This document shows, piece by piece, positions 1 through 5,806 of a stretch of 5,806 nt of DNA (position 1 is its first letter; each line of letters opens with the position of its first letter). Source of the stretch: Treponema sp. (lineage in GTDB: Bacteria; Spirochaetota; Spirochaetia; Treponematales; Breznakiellaceae); the NCBI GenBank assembly GCA_020216655.1, contig JAIWNU010000213.1:1-5806 (forward strand), read 5' to 3'. Under the pieces are notes generated by a model, which saw only the letters and a program-made list of their open reading frames with translations, was not told the DNA's origin and made no database searches. The position numbers and the translations under genes are program-made.

Positions 1-27
1 ATGCTCAATGCGATTGCACTGGGGTGA
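1..27 (+). other. Possible 3' tail of an upstream plus-strand gene
   Basis: From base 1 the sequence can be read as eight codons (MLNAIALG) ending at a TGA at 25-27. That would leave a 24-bp gap to the transporter start at 52, a normal spacing for genes in one operon. The window is cut here, so this may equally be untranslated leader. The other two plus-strand frames stay open into the transporter gene and offer no alternative gene end. No product can be named. Confidence 0.2.
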
Positions 28-40
28 AATGTTCTTTTAC

Positions 41-49
41 AGAGGTAGG
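41..49 (+). promoter_or_regulatory. Ribosome binding site of the MFS transporter
   Basis: AGAGGTAGG lies just before the ATG at 52. AGAGG (41-45) is 6 bases from the start codon, a good Shine-Dalgarno distance, which supports ATG 52 as the start. I see no convincing sigma-70 promoter in bases 1-40. TTGCAC at 15-20 is only a poor -35 match and has no -10 partner. Confidence 0.6.
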
Positions 50-51
50 AT

Positions 52-1380
52 ATGCGTCACCTTTCTCTCGATCCCCTGGTGGAACAGGCCGGATACGGTC
101 CGTTCCAGCGCCGGCTTCTGTGGGTGTGCGGTCTTGGTTGGGCCGCCGATGCCATGGAAGTAATGCTCGTTTCCTTTGCTTTGCCTGCTATGGCGGCGGA
201 GTGGGCCCTATCGGCGGCCCAAAAGGGCCTCCTTGCCACGGCTCTCTTTGTCGGTATGTTTGCCGGAGCCCTTATTTGGGGCCGCATCTCCGATGTGGTG
301 GGCCGCAAGTTCGGTTTTATGGCCACCATCGGCATCGATTCGGTCTTTGGTTTACTGTCGGCCTTTTCCCCTAATTTCGCAGTTTTCCTCGTCCTGCGCA
401 TGCTCACCGGTTTTGGCGTGGGCGGAACGTTACCGGTGGACTATGCGGTTTTTGCAGAATTCCTGCCCGCCAAAGACCGGGGGAAGCGGCTCGTGCTTCT
501 TGAGTCCTTTTGGGCTTTCGGTACCCTCGCCGCGGCCGGAGCCGCCTGGCTTATTGTGCCCCGTCTGGGCTGGCGTGCCCTCTTTGCGGTTTCGGCCCTG
601 CCAGGACTCCTGCTCTTTGCGGTCCGTTCCTTTGTTCCCGAGTCTCCCCGGTATCTGGCGGTCTCCGGCCGCGGCGAGGAGGCCCTTCGGGTCATTGAAA
701 CCGTGGCCCGCCGCAACGGAAAAGAACTGAAACTGGATGCTTCCGGCGCAGAACAGGCTGCCGATGCGGGGCAGGAGACGAAATCCAGAGTGCTGGATCT
801 CTTTTCCCGGGAGCTTTGGATAACGACCCTCCTTTTATGGGCTATATGGTTTTTCATATCCATAGGCTATTACGGTATTTTTACCTGGATACCCTCCTGG
901 CTCAGGACCAAGGGCTTTTCTCTTCCCGCAGTGTACCCCTATTCGTACTTTATGGCCCTGGCCCAGCTTCCTGGATATTTCTCTGCTGCATATCTGGTTG
1001 AAAAAATCGGCCGGCGCTTCACTCTGGGGATCTATCTTGCAGGAAGCGGCATCGGCGCCCTTGCATTTTCCCTTGCCGTAAGCCCCGTGGGTATAGTGGT
1101 TTCTGCTCTTGTGCTGTCCTTTTTTGCCCTCGGCGCCTGGGGTGCCCTCTATGCATATACTCCCGAAGCCTATCCCACGATTATCAGAACCACCGGCATC
1201 GGCAGCGCGAGCAGCATGACCCGCATTGCCGGCATGATTGCCCCTTTTGTGGGAGCCCTCCTGGCAGGGGCTTCATTAACCGCAGCCCTGGGGCTCTTTG
1301 CTGCGGCCTATGGAATTGCGGCCCTGGCGGCATTTCTGCTTCCCCATGAAACCTGGGGAGCAGCGCTGGAAGACGCCTAA
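52..1380 (+). CDS. Major facilitator superfamily transporter, NiaP/SV2-like
   Basis: A complete 442-residue integral inner-membrane protein with the 6+6 helix plan of the major facilitator superfamily. What is seen: acidic residues in the first helix (D33, E36 in GWAADAMEV); the loop 2-3 motif GRISDVVGRK (77-86); PESPRYL (196-202) just after helix 6; a hydrophilic central loop at about 203-252; the repeat of the loop motif as EKIGRR (317-322); and PEAYPT with R379 and G382 in the second half. The first-helix acidic motif, PESPRYL and the PE-x-YPT region are typical of the NiaP (nicotinate), SV2 and related aromatic-acid/sugar porter group, which are proton-coupled symporters. The substrate cannot be read from sequence; a small carboxylate such as nicotinate is one possibility. 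The start is chosen for its Shine-Dalgarno sequence at 41-49. The gene converges on the ilv-leu operon and probably has no direct role in it. Confidence 0.9.
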   Translation: MRHLSLDPLVEQAGYGPFQRRLLWVCGLGWAADAMEVMLVSFALPAMAAEWALSAAQKGLLATALFVGMFAGALIWGRISDVVGRKFGFMATIGIDSVFGLLSAFSPNFAVFLVLRMLTGFGVGGTLPVDYAVFAEFLPAKDRGKRLVLLESFWAFGTLAAAGAAWLIVPRLGWRALFAVSALPGLLLFAVRSFVPESPRYLAVSGRGEEALRVIETVARRNGKELKLDASGAEQAADAGQETKSRVLDLFSRELWITTLLLWAIWFFISIGYYGIFTWIPSWLRTKGFSLPAVYPYSYFMALAQLPGYFSAAYLVEKIGRRFTLGIYLAGSGIGALAFSLAVSPVGIVVSALVLSFFALGAWGALYAYTPEAYPTIIRTTGIGSASSMTRIAGMIAPFVGALLAGASLTAALGLFAAAYGIAALAAFLLPHETWGAALEDA

Positions 1381-1436
1381 AAGGGTAAATGTTGGGGGGC
1401 GATGCTTCAGTTGCCTGGACAAGAAAATTTCTAGGT
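1381..1436. other. Convergent intergenic gap with no clear terminator
   Basis: These 56 bases separate the stop codons of the transporter and ilvN. The only fold I see is a weak 5-bp stem (GGCGA with TTGCC, one G-T pair, positions about 1398-1415), with no following T-run on either strand. There is also a six-G run at 1394-1399 and an AT-rich near-palindrome at about 1421-1432. Neither resembles an intrinsic terminator. Transcripts may end by Rho, or each may run into the opposite gene. Confidence 0.5.
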
Positions 1437-1442
1437 CTAGGT
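1431..1442. repeat. Tandem 6-bp duplication across the ilvN stop
   Basis: CTAGGT occurs twice in direct succession (1431-1436 and 1437-1442). On the minus strand this reads ACC TAG ACC TAG, so the ilvN stop codon is followed in frame by a second copy of Thr-stop. It is most simply a small slippage duplication at the gene end and may act as a back-up stop. Confidence 0.6.
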
Positions 1443-1937
1443 TGCCCTTCGGCCCCGGGCGATAATGAGTTTCCCCGAACGAACGCTTTCCAGGATGCCG
1501 TACTGTTCAAGCATGACCTGGAAGGCGTTTAGTTTGGCCGATTTTCCAGTTGCTTCGAAGGTAATAGAATCATCGGTCAGGTCCACGCTTCGGGCTTTAA
1601 AATGGTCTGCAATTTGCAACAGTTCAGTCCGCTGTTCTTTGCTGCAGGCCACCTTGATGAATAGCAATTCTCCCTCCACCACATCCTCTCCCGTATGATC
1701 CGCCACATGGATGACATCTACCAGTTTACCGAGCTGCTTGATAATCTGGGCAAGGGGTTCCTTATTTCCCCGGGCTACCAGATTCATGCGAGAAAAGGCA
1801 TTGTCGTGGGTTGGAGACACCACGACGCTGTCCAGGTTATAACCCCGGCGGGAAAAGACCAGGGCTATGCGTATGAGAACCCCCGGTTTGTTCGATACCA
1901 GGAGACTAATACTGTGCTGTTCCATCGTAGAATTCAT
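1437..1937 (-). CDS. ilvN: Acetolactate synthase small (regulatory) subunit
   Basis: A 166-residue protein, close to the usual ~160-165 for IlvN/IlvH. It is the regulatory subunit of acetohydroxyacid synthase: it stimulates the catalytic subunit IlvB and usually confers feedback inhibition by valine. The N-terminal ACT domain spans about residues 8-80, with SNKPGVLIR (15-23) followed by FSRRGYNLDS (28-37). The C-terminal small-subunit domain runs from about 88 (ELLFIKVAC) to 163. N16, G19 and N34 align by eye with N11, G14 and N29 of E. coli IlvH, known valine-site positions, so valine control is likely retained. Residue I22 sits where E. coli IlvH has S17. The ATG at 1937 overlaps the ilvB stop as TGATG and has AGGGGAG 6 bases upstream. 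The next ATG (1925) matches the family N-terminus equally well but lies 18 bases from that site, so 1937 is preferred. Last gene of the operon. Confidence 0.95.
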   Translation of the reverse strand: MNSTMEQHSISLLVSNKPGVLIRIALVFSRRGYNLDSVVVSPTHDNAFSRMNLVARGNKEPLAQIIKQLGKLVDVIHVADHTGEDVVEGELLFIKVACSKEQRTELLQIADHFKARSVDLTDDSITFEATGKSAKLNAFQVMLEQYGILESVRSGKLIIARGRRAT

Positions 1938-3646
1938 CAGGTACTCCCCTTCGGTTTTTCTATTGGTCCCGAGGGCCGTCCGAGCAGCATGGCGCTGTAA
2001 TCGGAGCCTGCGGGTATCATGGGAAACACGTTCTCTTCCTGGGCTACCTCTGCATGGACGATGCAGGGCCCCTGGTAAGCAAGAGCCTTGCCAAGTATCG
2101 GCTCAACTTCATCAACAGAACGTATTCTAAAGCCTGCCATGCCATAGCTTTCGGCAAGCTTGACAAAATCGGGGTTATGTTCCAGGGCAACACCGGATAG
2201 CCGGTTGTTAAAGAAAATATCCTGCCACTGCCGGACCATGCCGAGGTATTTATTATCTATAATGATAATTTTTACCGGTGTTTTCTGTATCATGGCGGTG
2301 GATAGCTCAAATTCGGTCATCTGGAAGCCACCGTCTCCCACAATGGCTAAAACCTGGGCGTCCGGCCGGGCAAGCTGGGCTCCGATTGCGGCGGGAAAAC
2401 CAAATCCCATGGTCCCCGCTCCTCCCGAACTGATCCAGTTACGGCCCCCATCAGTTTTGTAGTATTGGGCTGCCCACATTTGATGCTGACCTACGTCGGT
2501 GCTTACGATTGCTTTCCCCTTGGTCAGCCGATACAGGGTATCGATGACGAGCCGGGCAGAGAGTTCCTGTGGGTTGTAGCTAAGGGCAAAGTCCTTTTTC
2601 CAAACTTGTATTTGATTAAGCCATACAGCGGTGTCCCCTGGCCGCGCCAGGGCCATGAGGGCGGAGACCGCCTCTTTTGCGTCGGCGTTGATAAAGCAGT
2701 CAACCGGAACCTGGCGGTTTTCTTCTGCGGGATCGATATCTATATGGATTTTTATTGCCCCGCTGCAGAAGGTTTTCGGATTGCCCGTAATGCGGTCATC
2801 GAATCGGGAACCCACTGATAGTATCAGGTCGCAGTCCCGGACGGCATAATTGGCGTAGGCCGTGCCGTGCATTCCGAGCATACCCAGGGAAAGCTCATGG
2901 GTTTCAGGAAAGACTCCTTTGCCGAGGAGCGTGGAGACTACGGGAATTTTTAATTTTTCTGCCAGGTGTCGCACCTCGGTTTCAGCTCCGGATATGACGG
3001 CTCCGTGCCCTACAAGGAGTACTGGCCGTTTGGCCGCCGAAAGGGCCGATGCAGCGCATTCGATTTGGTGTTCATCAAAATCTTGAACGGTTTTGTAACC
3101 CGGCAGGTCCATGCCAACCGTAAAGTCCGGCCTGCAGCGGGCGGATGATACATCCTTAGGGACATCGATAAGCACCGGTCCAGGTCTGCCGCTGGATGCA
3201 AGATAAAACGCTTCCTTCATGATGCGGGGCAGTTGGGCGGCATCCTTTACCAGGTATGAGTGTTTGACCACAGGATAGCTGATACCGGAAACGTCGGCTT
3301 CCTGAAATGCGTCGAGCCCCAGGTTTGCGGTGATCGTCTGACCGCATATGACGATGAGGGGCACCGAATCCATGTGGGCCGTCAGTAGTCCGGTGATGGC
3401 ATTGGTTGCCCCGGGGCCGCTTGTTACCAGCGCGACCCCGACCTTGCCGCTTGCCCGGGCATAGCCGTCTGCCATGTGGACTGCGCCCTGTTCGTGGCGG
3501 CTCAAAACTAGTTGGATTGGTGAATCTAAGAGGGCATCGAATAAGGGAATGTTTGCTCCCCCAGGATAGCCGAATATATGGGTAAGCCCGTGCTGTTCGC
3601 AGGACGCGATTATCGCCTGAGCCCCGGTCATGATTTCATCGTTCAT
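1937..3646 (-). CDS. ilvB: Acetolactate synthase large (catalytic) subunit
   Basis: A 569-residue thiamine-diphosphate enzyme of normal family length. It condenses two pyruvates to 2-acetolactate, or pyruvate with 2-ketobutyrate to 2-aceto-2-hydroxybutyrate, in valine, leucine and isoleucine synthesis. The N-terminal pyrimidine-binding domain carries [10 protein letters not shown] (25-34), the catalytic glutamate E52 in RHEQGA and TSGPGATN (75-82). DAFQEAD (112-118) and K128 are typical of true acetohydroxyacid synthases, as against catabolic acetolactate synthase or pyruvate oxidase. The central FAD-type domain is about 195-330. The C-terminal domain holds the cofactor motif from GDG (437-439) to DN (464-465), then YLGMVRQWQ (467-475). 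The motif normally ends NN; here the first is Asp, but by alignment with the yeast enzyme the metal-binding residue is the second, N465, which is kept. The start has AAAGGA 8 bases upstream and overlaps the leuD stop as ATGA. Confidence 0.97.
   Translation of the reverse strand: MNDEIMTGAQAIIASCEQHGLTHIFGYPGGANIPLFDALLDSPIQLVLSRHEQGAVHMADGYARASGKVGVALVTSGPGATNAITGLLTAHMDSVPLIVICGQTITANLGLDAFQEADVSGISYPVVKHSYLVKDAAQLPRIMKEAFYLASSGRPGPVLIDVPKDVSSARCRPDFTVGMDLPGYKTVQDFDEHQIECAASALSAAKRPVLLVGHGAVISGAETEVRHLAEKLKIPVVSTLLGKGVFPETHELSLGMLGMHGTAYANYAVRDCDLILSVGSRFDDRITGNPKTFCSGAIKIHIDIDPAEENRQVPVDCFINADAKEAVSALMALARPGDTAVWLNQIQVWKKDFALSYNPQELSARLVIDTLYRLTKGKAIVSTDVGQHQMWAAQYYKTDGGRNWISSGGAGTMGFGFPAAIGAQLARPDAQVLAIVGDGGFQMTEFELSTAMIQKTPVKIIIIDNKYLGMVRQWQDIFFNNRLSGVALEHNPDFVKLAESYGMAGFRIRSVDEVEPILGKALAYQGPCIVHAEVAQEENVFPMIPAGSDYSAMLLGRPSGPIEKPKGST
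1944..1950 (-). promoter_or_regulatory. Ribosome binding site of ilvN
   Basis: AGGGGAG on the minus strand lies inside the last codons of ilvB, 6 bases before the ATG at 1937. Together with the TGATG stop/start overlap it supports translational coupling of the two subunits, and it decides between the ATG at 1937 and the one at 1925. Confidence 0.7.
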
Positions 3647-4311
3647 GGCACAAATCCTTTAAGGTAGGGGATGGAATCCGCAATAGCAGCGATGCGGTTA
3701 GGGTTGTTTGCCAGGGTGGCTAGGGTATCCCAGGTCCCGGCTAAAAATTTCTGTCTGTGGCTTTCGTTCATTACAATTGGAAATGCAAGGATCAGTTCAG
3801 GTTGATGAAAGCCTCCTCGATGATGGTCTCCAGCGCCGGTCTGTGGCCGTTCTGCCCGCACCTGAAGCATTTCAATATCCAATGTTACCAGAAGTTCCGG
3901 TTCCGCTTCAGCAAAGCCCTGGAGCTGCTGGACTATATTCCCCGATGCCATCGCCGTCGGGATGCCGATAGCAGCGCAGTTCCCTGCAAAAATGTCGGCA
4001 AAACTTTCTCCCAGAATTGCTTTGATGCCCCAGCGAGCCAGAGCCTGGGGTGCGTGTTCCCGTGAAGAGCCGCATCCGAAATTTCGGTTTACCACCAGGA
4101 TTTCAGCTCCCTTGTAACGGACATCGTTAAAGGGATGGGCTTTTTCTCGGCCCTGTTCATCATAACGCTCATCTCTGAAAGCCTGTTCTCCCAGTCCCTC
4201 AAAGGTAACACAGCGGAGGAAACGGGCGGGAATGATGCGGTCCGTGTCGATATCATCTCCTTTAAGGGGAACCGGCCGGCCCTGTATAGTCAGAATTCTC
4301 GGATCTGTCAT
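3643..4311 (-). CDS. leuD: 3-isopropylmalate dehydratase small subunit
   Basis: A 222-residue aconitase-swivel-domain protein. With LeuC it forms isopropylmalate isomerase, which converts 2-isopropylmalate to 3-isopropylmalate in leucine synthesis. Key segments are [16 protein letters not shown] (18-33), [17 protein letters not shown] (75-91), [14 protein letters not shown] (99-112) and, near the end, [17 protein letters not shown] (181-197). This is the [12 protein letters not shown] type. Between LQVRA (149-153) and [10 protein letters not shown] (177-186) there is an extra stretch of about 20 residues that I do not expect in the family (roughly 200 aa is usual). The reading frame is intact and the C-terminus is normal, so the gene looks functional. 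The start at 4311 fits the family N-terminus, overlaps the leuC stop as ATGA and has GGGAG 8 bases upstream. An in-frame ATG at 4446 would add 45 residues lying wholly within leuC and is rejected. Confidence 0.94.
   Translation of the reverse strand: MTDPRILTIQGRPVPLKGDDIDTDRIIPARFLRCVTFEGLGEQAFRDERYDEQGREKAHPFNDVRYKGAEILVVNRNFGCGSSREHAPQALARWGIKAILGESFADIFAGNCAAIGIPTAMASGNIVQQLQGFAEAEPELLVTLDIEMLQVRAERPQTGAGDHHRGGFHQPELILAFPIVMNESHRQKFLAGTWDTLATLANNPNRIAAIADSIPYLKGFVP
3655..3660 (-). promoter_or_regulatory. Ribosome binding site of ilvB
   Basis: AAAGGA on the minus strand is 8 bases before the ilvB ATG at 3646 and lies within the last codons of leuD. It supports the ATG at 3646 over a second in-frame ATG five codons later (3631). 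Confidence 0.65.
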
Positions 4312-5708
4312 GGCAAAAACTCCCGTACATCGGCAATGGAACCCCTGATTGCTGCGGCTGCAACCATGGCGGGGCTCATGAGCATGGTCCGCCCCCGGGC
4401 AGAGCCCTGACGGCCTATAAAATTCCGGTTCGATGAGGACGCGCAAAGTTCATTCCCCTGAAGCCGGTCTGGATTCATGGCAAGACACATGGAGCAGCCC
4501 GCCTGGCGCCACTGGAACCCCGCCTCAGTAAAGATCCGGTCCAGCCCTTCTGCCTCGGCGGCGGCTTTAACCTGTTCAGAGCCGGGAACCACGAGGGCCT
4601 TCACTCCCGGATCTACTTTTCTTCCCCGCAGGACCGCCGCCGCCTCCCTGAGGTCACTGAGCCTTCCGTTGGTACAGCTCCCGATAAATGCGACCTGAAT
4701 CGGAGTACCCAGCACCGATTCTCCTGCCTTTAATCCCATATGGTCATAGGCTGATCGGGCAAGTTCCGCATCTTCACCAAGACTTTCCGGTTTGGGGAGT
4801 CTTTCTGTGATGGCAATACCCTGTCCTGGCGTAATTCCCCAGGTAACCATGGGCTCAAGTCGTGATACATCAATGGAAACTTCATCCTCATATTCCGCAT
4901 CCGGATCGGATGCCATGGAAAGCCAGTAAGCTTTTGCGGCCTCAAAGGCTGCTCCCTGGGGCGCATAGGGTTTTCCCCGCAGGTATTCTACGGTGATCTT
5001 GTCGGGATTAATGTAACCGCAGCGGGCTCCGCCTTCTATACTCATATTGCAGAGGGTGAGCCGGCCCTCCATGCCAAGCTGCTCTATGGCTTCCCCTGCA
5101 TATTCGTAGGCGTACCCGATGCCACCTTTAACACCGAGCCGGGCGATGAGGGCCAGAATAAAGTCCTTTGCGTAGATTCCCCGTCCCGGTGAACCGATAA
5201 AATTGATGCGCCTCACCCTGGGTTTCGAGATTGCCAAGGTCTGGGTTGCAAGCACATCCCGAATCTGACTTGTTCCAATTCCGAATGCCACAGCCCCCAA
5301 GGCGCCGTGGGTTGAGGTGTGGGAATCGCCGCAGACAATGGTCATACCCGGCTGAGTAAGACCCAGTTCAGGACCGATTACATGGACAATGCCCTGTTTG
5401 CCGCTTCCCCAAGAAAAAAATCGTATACCCTGATCTTCGGTGTTTTGTTCCAGTGCAGTGAGCATCTCCTCTGCAAGGCTATCCTTGAGCGGCCGTACTG
5501 TATCGTCCGTAGGTACAATGTGGTCTACGGTGGCTACGGTCCGTTCTGGGTAGGCTACCTTAAAACCCCGTTCGCGGATCATGGCGAAGGCCTGGGGAGA
5601 GGTAACCTCATGGATCAGGTGAAGACCTATGAAGAGCTGGTCTTCGCCTGAGGGGAGGGTGCCAATTTTATGGAGTTCCCATACCTTGTCGAGCAATGTT
5701 TTACCCAT
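4308..5708 (-). CDS. leuC: 3-isopropylmalate dehydratase large subunit
   Basis: A 466-residue protein, the same length as E. coli LeuC. It is the iron-sulfur catalytic subunit of isopropylmalate isomerase and acts with LeuD, the next gene. The N-terminus [13 protein letters not shown] is typical, followed by [20 protein letters not shown], then [14 protein letters not shown] (about 126-139) of the aconitase family. The three cluster cysteines are C345 in GSCTNGR and C405 and C408 in AGCSMC, closely matching E. coli C347, C407 and C410. NRNFIGRQG near the C-terminus is also diagnostic. The start at 5708 is chosen for the family N-terminus and for AGGAG 7 bases upstream. The frame stays open to an ATG at 5780 and on to the window end, but those added residues are translated leader, including the terminator hairpin, and look like no LeuC sequence. 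First visible gene of the operon; its leader carries a terminator hairpin. Confidence 0.97.
   Translation of the reverse strand: MGKTLLDKVWELHKIGTLPSGEDQLFIGLHLIHEVTSPQAFAMIRERGFKVAYPERTVATVDHIVPTDDTVRPLKDSLAEEMLTALEQNTEDQGIRFFSWGSGKQGIVHVIGPELGLTQPGMTIVCGDSHTSTHGALGAVAFGIGTSQIRDVLATQTLAISKPRVRRINFIGSPGRGIYAKDFILALIARLGVKGGIGYAYEYAGEAIEQLGMEGRLTLCNMSIEGGARCGYINPDKITVEYLRGKPYAPQGAAFEAAKAYWLSMASDPDAEYEDEVSIDVSRLEPMVTWGITPGQGIAITERLPKPESLGEDAELARSAYDHMGLKAGESVLGTPIQVAFIGSCTNGRLSDLREAAAVLRGRKVDPGVKALVVPGSEQVKAAAEAEGLDRIFTEAGFQWRQAGCSMCLAMNPDRLQGNELCASSSNRNFIGRQGSARGRTMLMSPAMVAAAAIRGSIADVREFLP
4320..4324 (-). promoter_or_regulatory. Ribosome binding site of leuD
   Basis: GGGAG on the minus strand, 8 bases before the ATG at 4311 and inside the final codons of leuC. 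It fixes the short leuD start at the ATGA overlap. Confidence 0.6.
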
Positions 5709-5715
5709 CAATCTG

Positions 5716-5720
5716 CTCCT
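5716..5720 (-). promoter_or_regulatory. Ribosome binding site of leuC
   Basis: AGGAG on the minus strand, 7 bases before the ATG at 5708. It begins two bases after the T-run of the upstream terminator hairpin. The hairpin itself does not pair with it, so control is more likely at transcription than by hiding this site. Confidence 0.75.
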
Positions 5721-5722
5721 AT

Positions 5723-5745
5723 AAAAAGTCAACCGGGAGGTTGAC
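5723..5745 (-). terminator. Intrinsic terminator in the leuC leader, likely attenuator
   Basis: On the minus strand GTCAACC (5745-5739), loop TCCC and GGTTGAC (5734-5728) form a perfect 7-bp hairpin, followed at once by TTTTT (5727-5723). Four A residues (5751-5748) precede the stem. This is the classic form of a Rho-independent terminator pointing towards leuC. Only 19 bases separate its base from the leuC ATG, and these hold the T-run and Shine-Dalgarno, so no promoter fits downstream. Transcription into the operon must read through it, which makes it a candidate attenuator. It could instead be a leaky terminator of an upstream gene. The plus strand has a weaker TTTT on its side, so some bidirectional activity is possible. 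Confidence 0.75.
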
Positions 5746-5761
5746 GATTTTAACTCATAGA

Positions 5762-5778
5762 GACCGGCAACGCCGATC
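5762..5778 (-). promoter_or_regulatory. Leader stem upstream of the terminator
   Basis: Minus-strand GATCGGC (5778-5772), loop GTT and GCCGGTC (5768-5762) form a 7-bp stem with a single U-G wobble. On the plus strand the same position would be a C-A mismatch, so the fold favours a leuC-strand RNA. It has no T-run and is not a terminator. A 16-base linker separates it from the terminator hairpin. Confidence 0.45.
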
Positions 5779-5806
5779 ATGCGGTTTTCGCTATGGAGAT
5801 CCGCAT
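5777..5806 (-). other. Possible 3' end of an upstream gene or leader peptide
   Basis: On the minus strand, bases 5806-5777 read as nine codons (MRISIAKTA) and a TGA stop at 5779-5777. This could be the tail of the gene before leuC, giving a 68-bp intergenic gap, or a short leader peptide. It has two Ile codons, but no run of Leu, Val or Ile codons as in classical ilv or leu attenuator peptides. A second frame stops at 5792-5794. The product cannot be identified from this piece. Confidence 0.2.
5779..5806 (-). promoter_or_regulatory. Second leader inverted repeat at the window edge
   Basis: ATGCGG (5806-5801) and CCGCAT (5784-5779) are a perfect 6-bp inverted repeat with a 16-base loop. It directly abuts the stem at 5762-5778, so the two could stack. 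The outer end is cut by the window, so its true length is unknown. A 6-bp match with this loop could be chance. Confidence 0.3.

Noticed and set aside
57..863. Minus-strand open frames opposite the transporter (57-407 and 441-863)
   Set aside because: They are rich in Arg, Ser and Ala with no domain-like pattern, have no ribosome binding site, and lie wholly antisense to a well-supported membrane protein gene.
2252..2254. Loss of the first Asn in the IlvB thiamine-diphosphate motif (D464 in place of N)
   Set aside because: The metal-binding Asn is the second one (N465), which is retained. Asp at the first position is known to me from other acetohydroxyacid synthases, so it is not a sign of inactivity.
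2465..2818. Plus-strand open frames opposite ilvB
   Set aside because: They are antisense shadows of the highly conserved IlvB coding sequence, with no start signals and no recognisable composition.
4312..4446. N-terminal extension of leuD to the ATG at 4446
   Set aside because: The extra 45 residues lie fully inside the conserved C-terminal part of leuC in another frame. The ATGA overlap and GGGAG site favour 4311.
5728..5745. The GTCAACC/GGTTGAC inverted repeat as a repressor operator
   Set aside because: It is possible, but the immediate T5 run on the leuC side and the A-tract before it fit an intrinsic terminator better. No promoter was found that such an operator would control.
5747..5752. 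TAAAAT as a -10 promoter element for leuC
   Set aside because: It matches the -10 consensus at 5 of 6, but the sequence 16-17 bases upstream (GGCGTT/CGGCGT) is not a -35. A start from it would also fall inside the terminator stem, near 5740.
5709..5780. N-terminal extension of leuC to the ATG at 5780
   Set aside because: The added 24 residues are a translation of the terminator hairpin and leader and match no LeuC N-terminus. The ATG at 5708 has a proper Shine-Dalgarno and the family start [10 protein letters not shown].
5746..5806. T-box riboswitch upstream of leuC
   Set aside because: The conserved T-box sequence (TGGNACCGCG-like) is not present where it should pair with the terminator arm. 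The visible AACCGC is too short a match. Sequence beyond the window could not be examined.

Overview
This is an ordinary-looking chromosomal window from a free-living bacterium of moderate GC content that makes its own branched-chain amino acids. Nothing in it is phage, plasmid or insertion-sequence material, and there are no rRNA, tRNA or CRISPR features. The organism cannot be fixed from the sequence. The LeuC/LeuD pair has the short ~466 aa / ~200-220 aa bacterial form, and LeuD resembles what I recall of cyanobacterial, Deinococcus and some spirochaete enzymes. A spirochaete is only a weak impression.

Layout. The plus strand (52-1380) carries one complete 12-helix major facilitator transporter of the NiaP/SV2-like type. 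It converges, across a 56-bp gap, on a minus-strand operon that fills the rest of the window. In transcription order the operon is leuC (5708-4308), leuD (4311-3643), ilvB (3646-1937) and ilvN (1937-1437). Every internal junction overlaps: ATGA at leuC/leuD, ATGA at leuD/ilvB and TGATG at ilvB/ilvN. Each start also has its own Shine-Dalgarno sequence, so the four genes look co-transcribed and translationally coupled.

How the genes work together. IlvB and IlvN form acetohydroxyacid synthase, the first common enzyme of valine/leucine synthesis and, with 2-ketobutyrate, of isoleucine synthesis. LeuC and LeuD form isopropylmalate isomerase in the leucine branch. The remaining pathway genes (ilvC, ilvD, leuA, leuB) are not in the window. 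The transporter is on the other strand and has no evident link to the pathway.

The most interesting part is the leader in front of leuC (5709-5806). A perfect 7-bp hairpin followed by five T residues on the leuC strand ends 7 bases before the leuC Shine-Dalgarno. That is an intrinsic terminator with no room for a promoter between it and the gene. Any transcript that reaches leuC must pass through it, as in an attenuator. Two further stems lie directly upstream, and a loop of one can pair with the linker before the terminator. The second unusual point is a roughly 20-residue insertion in LeuD with odd codon use.
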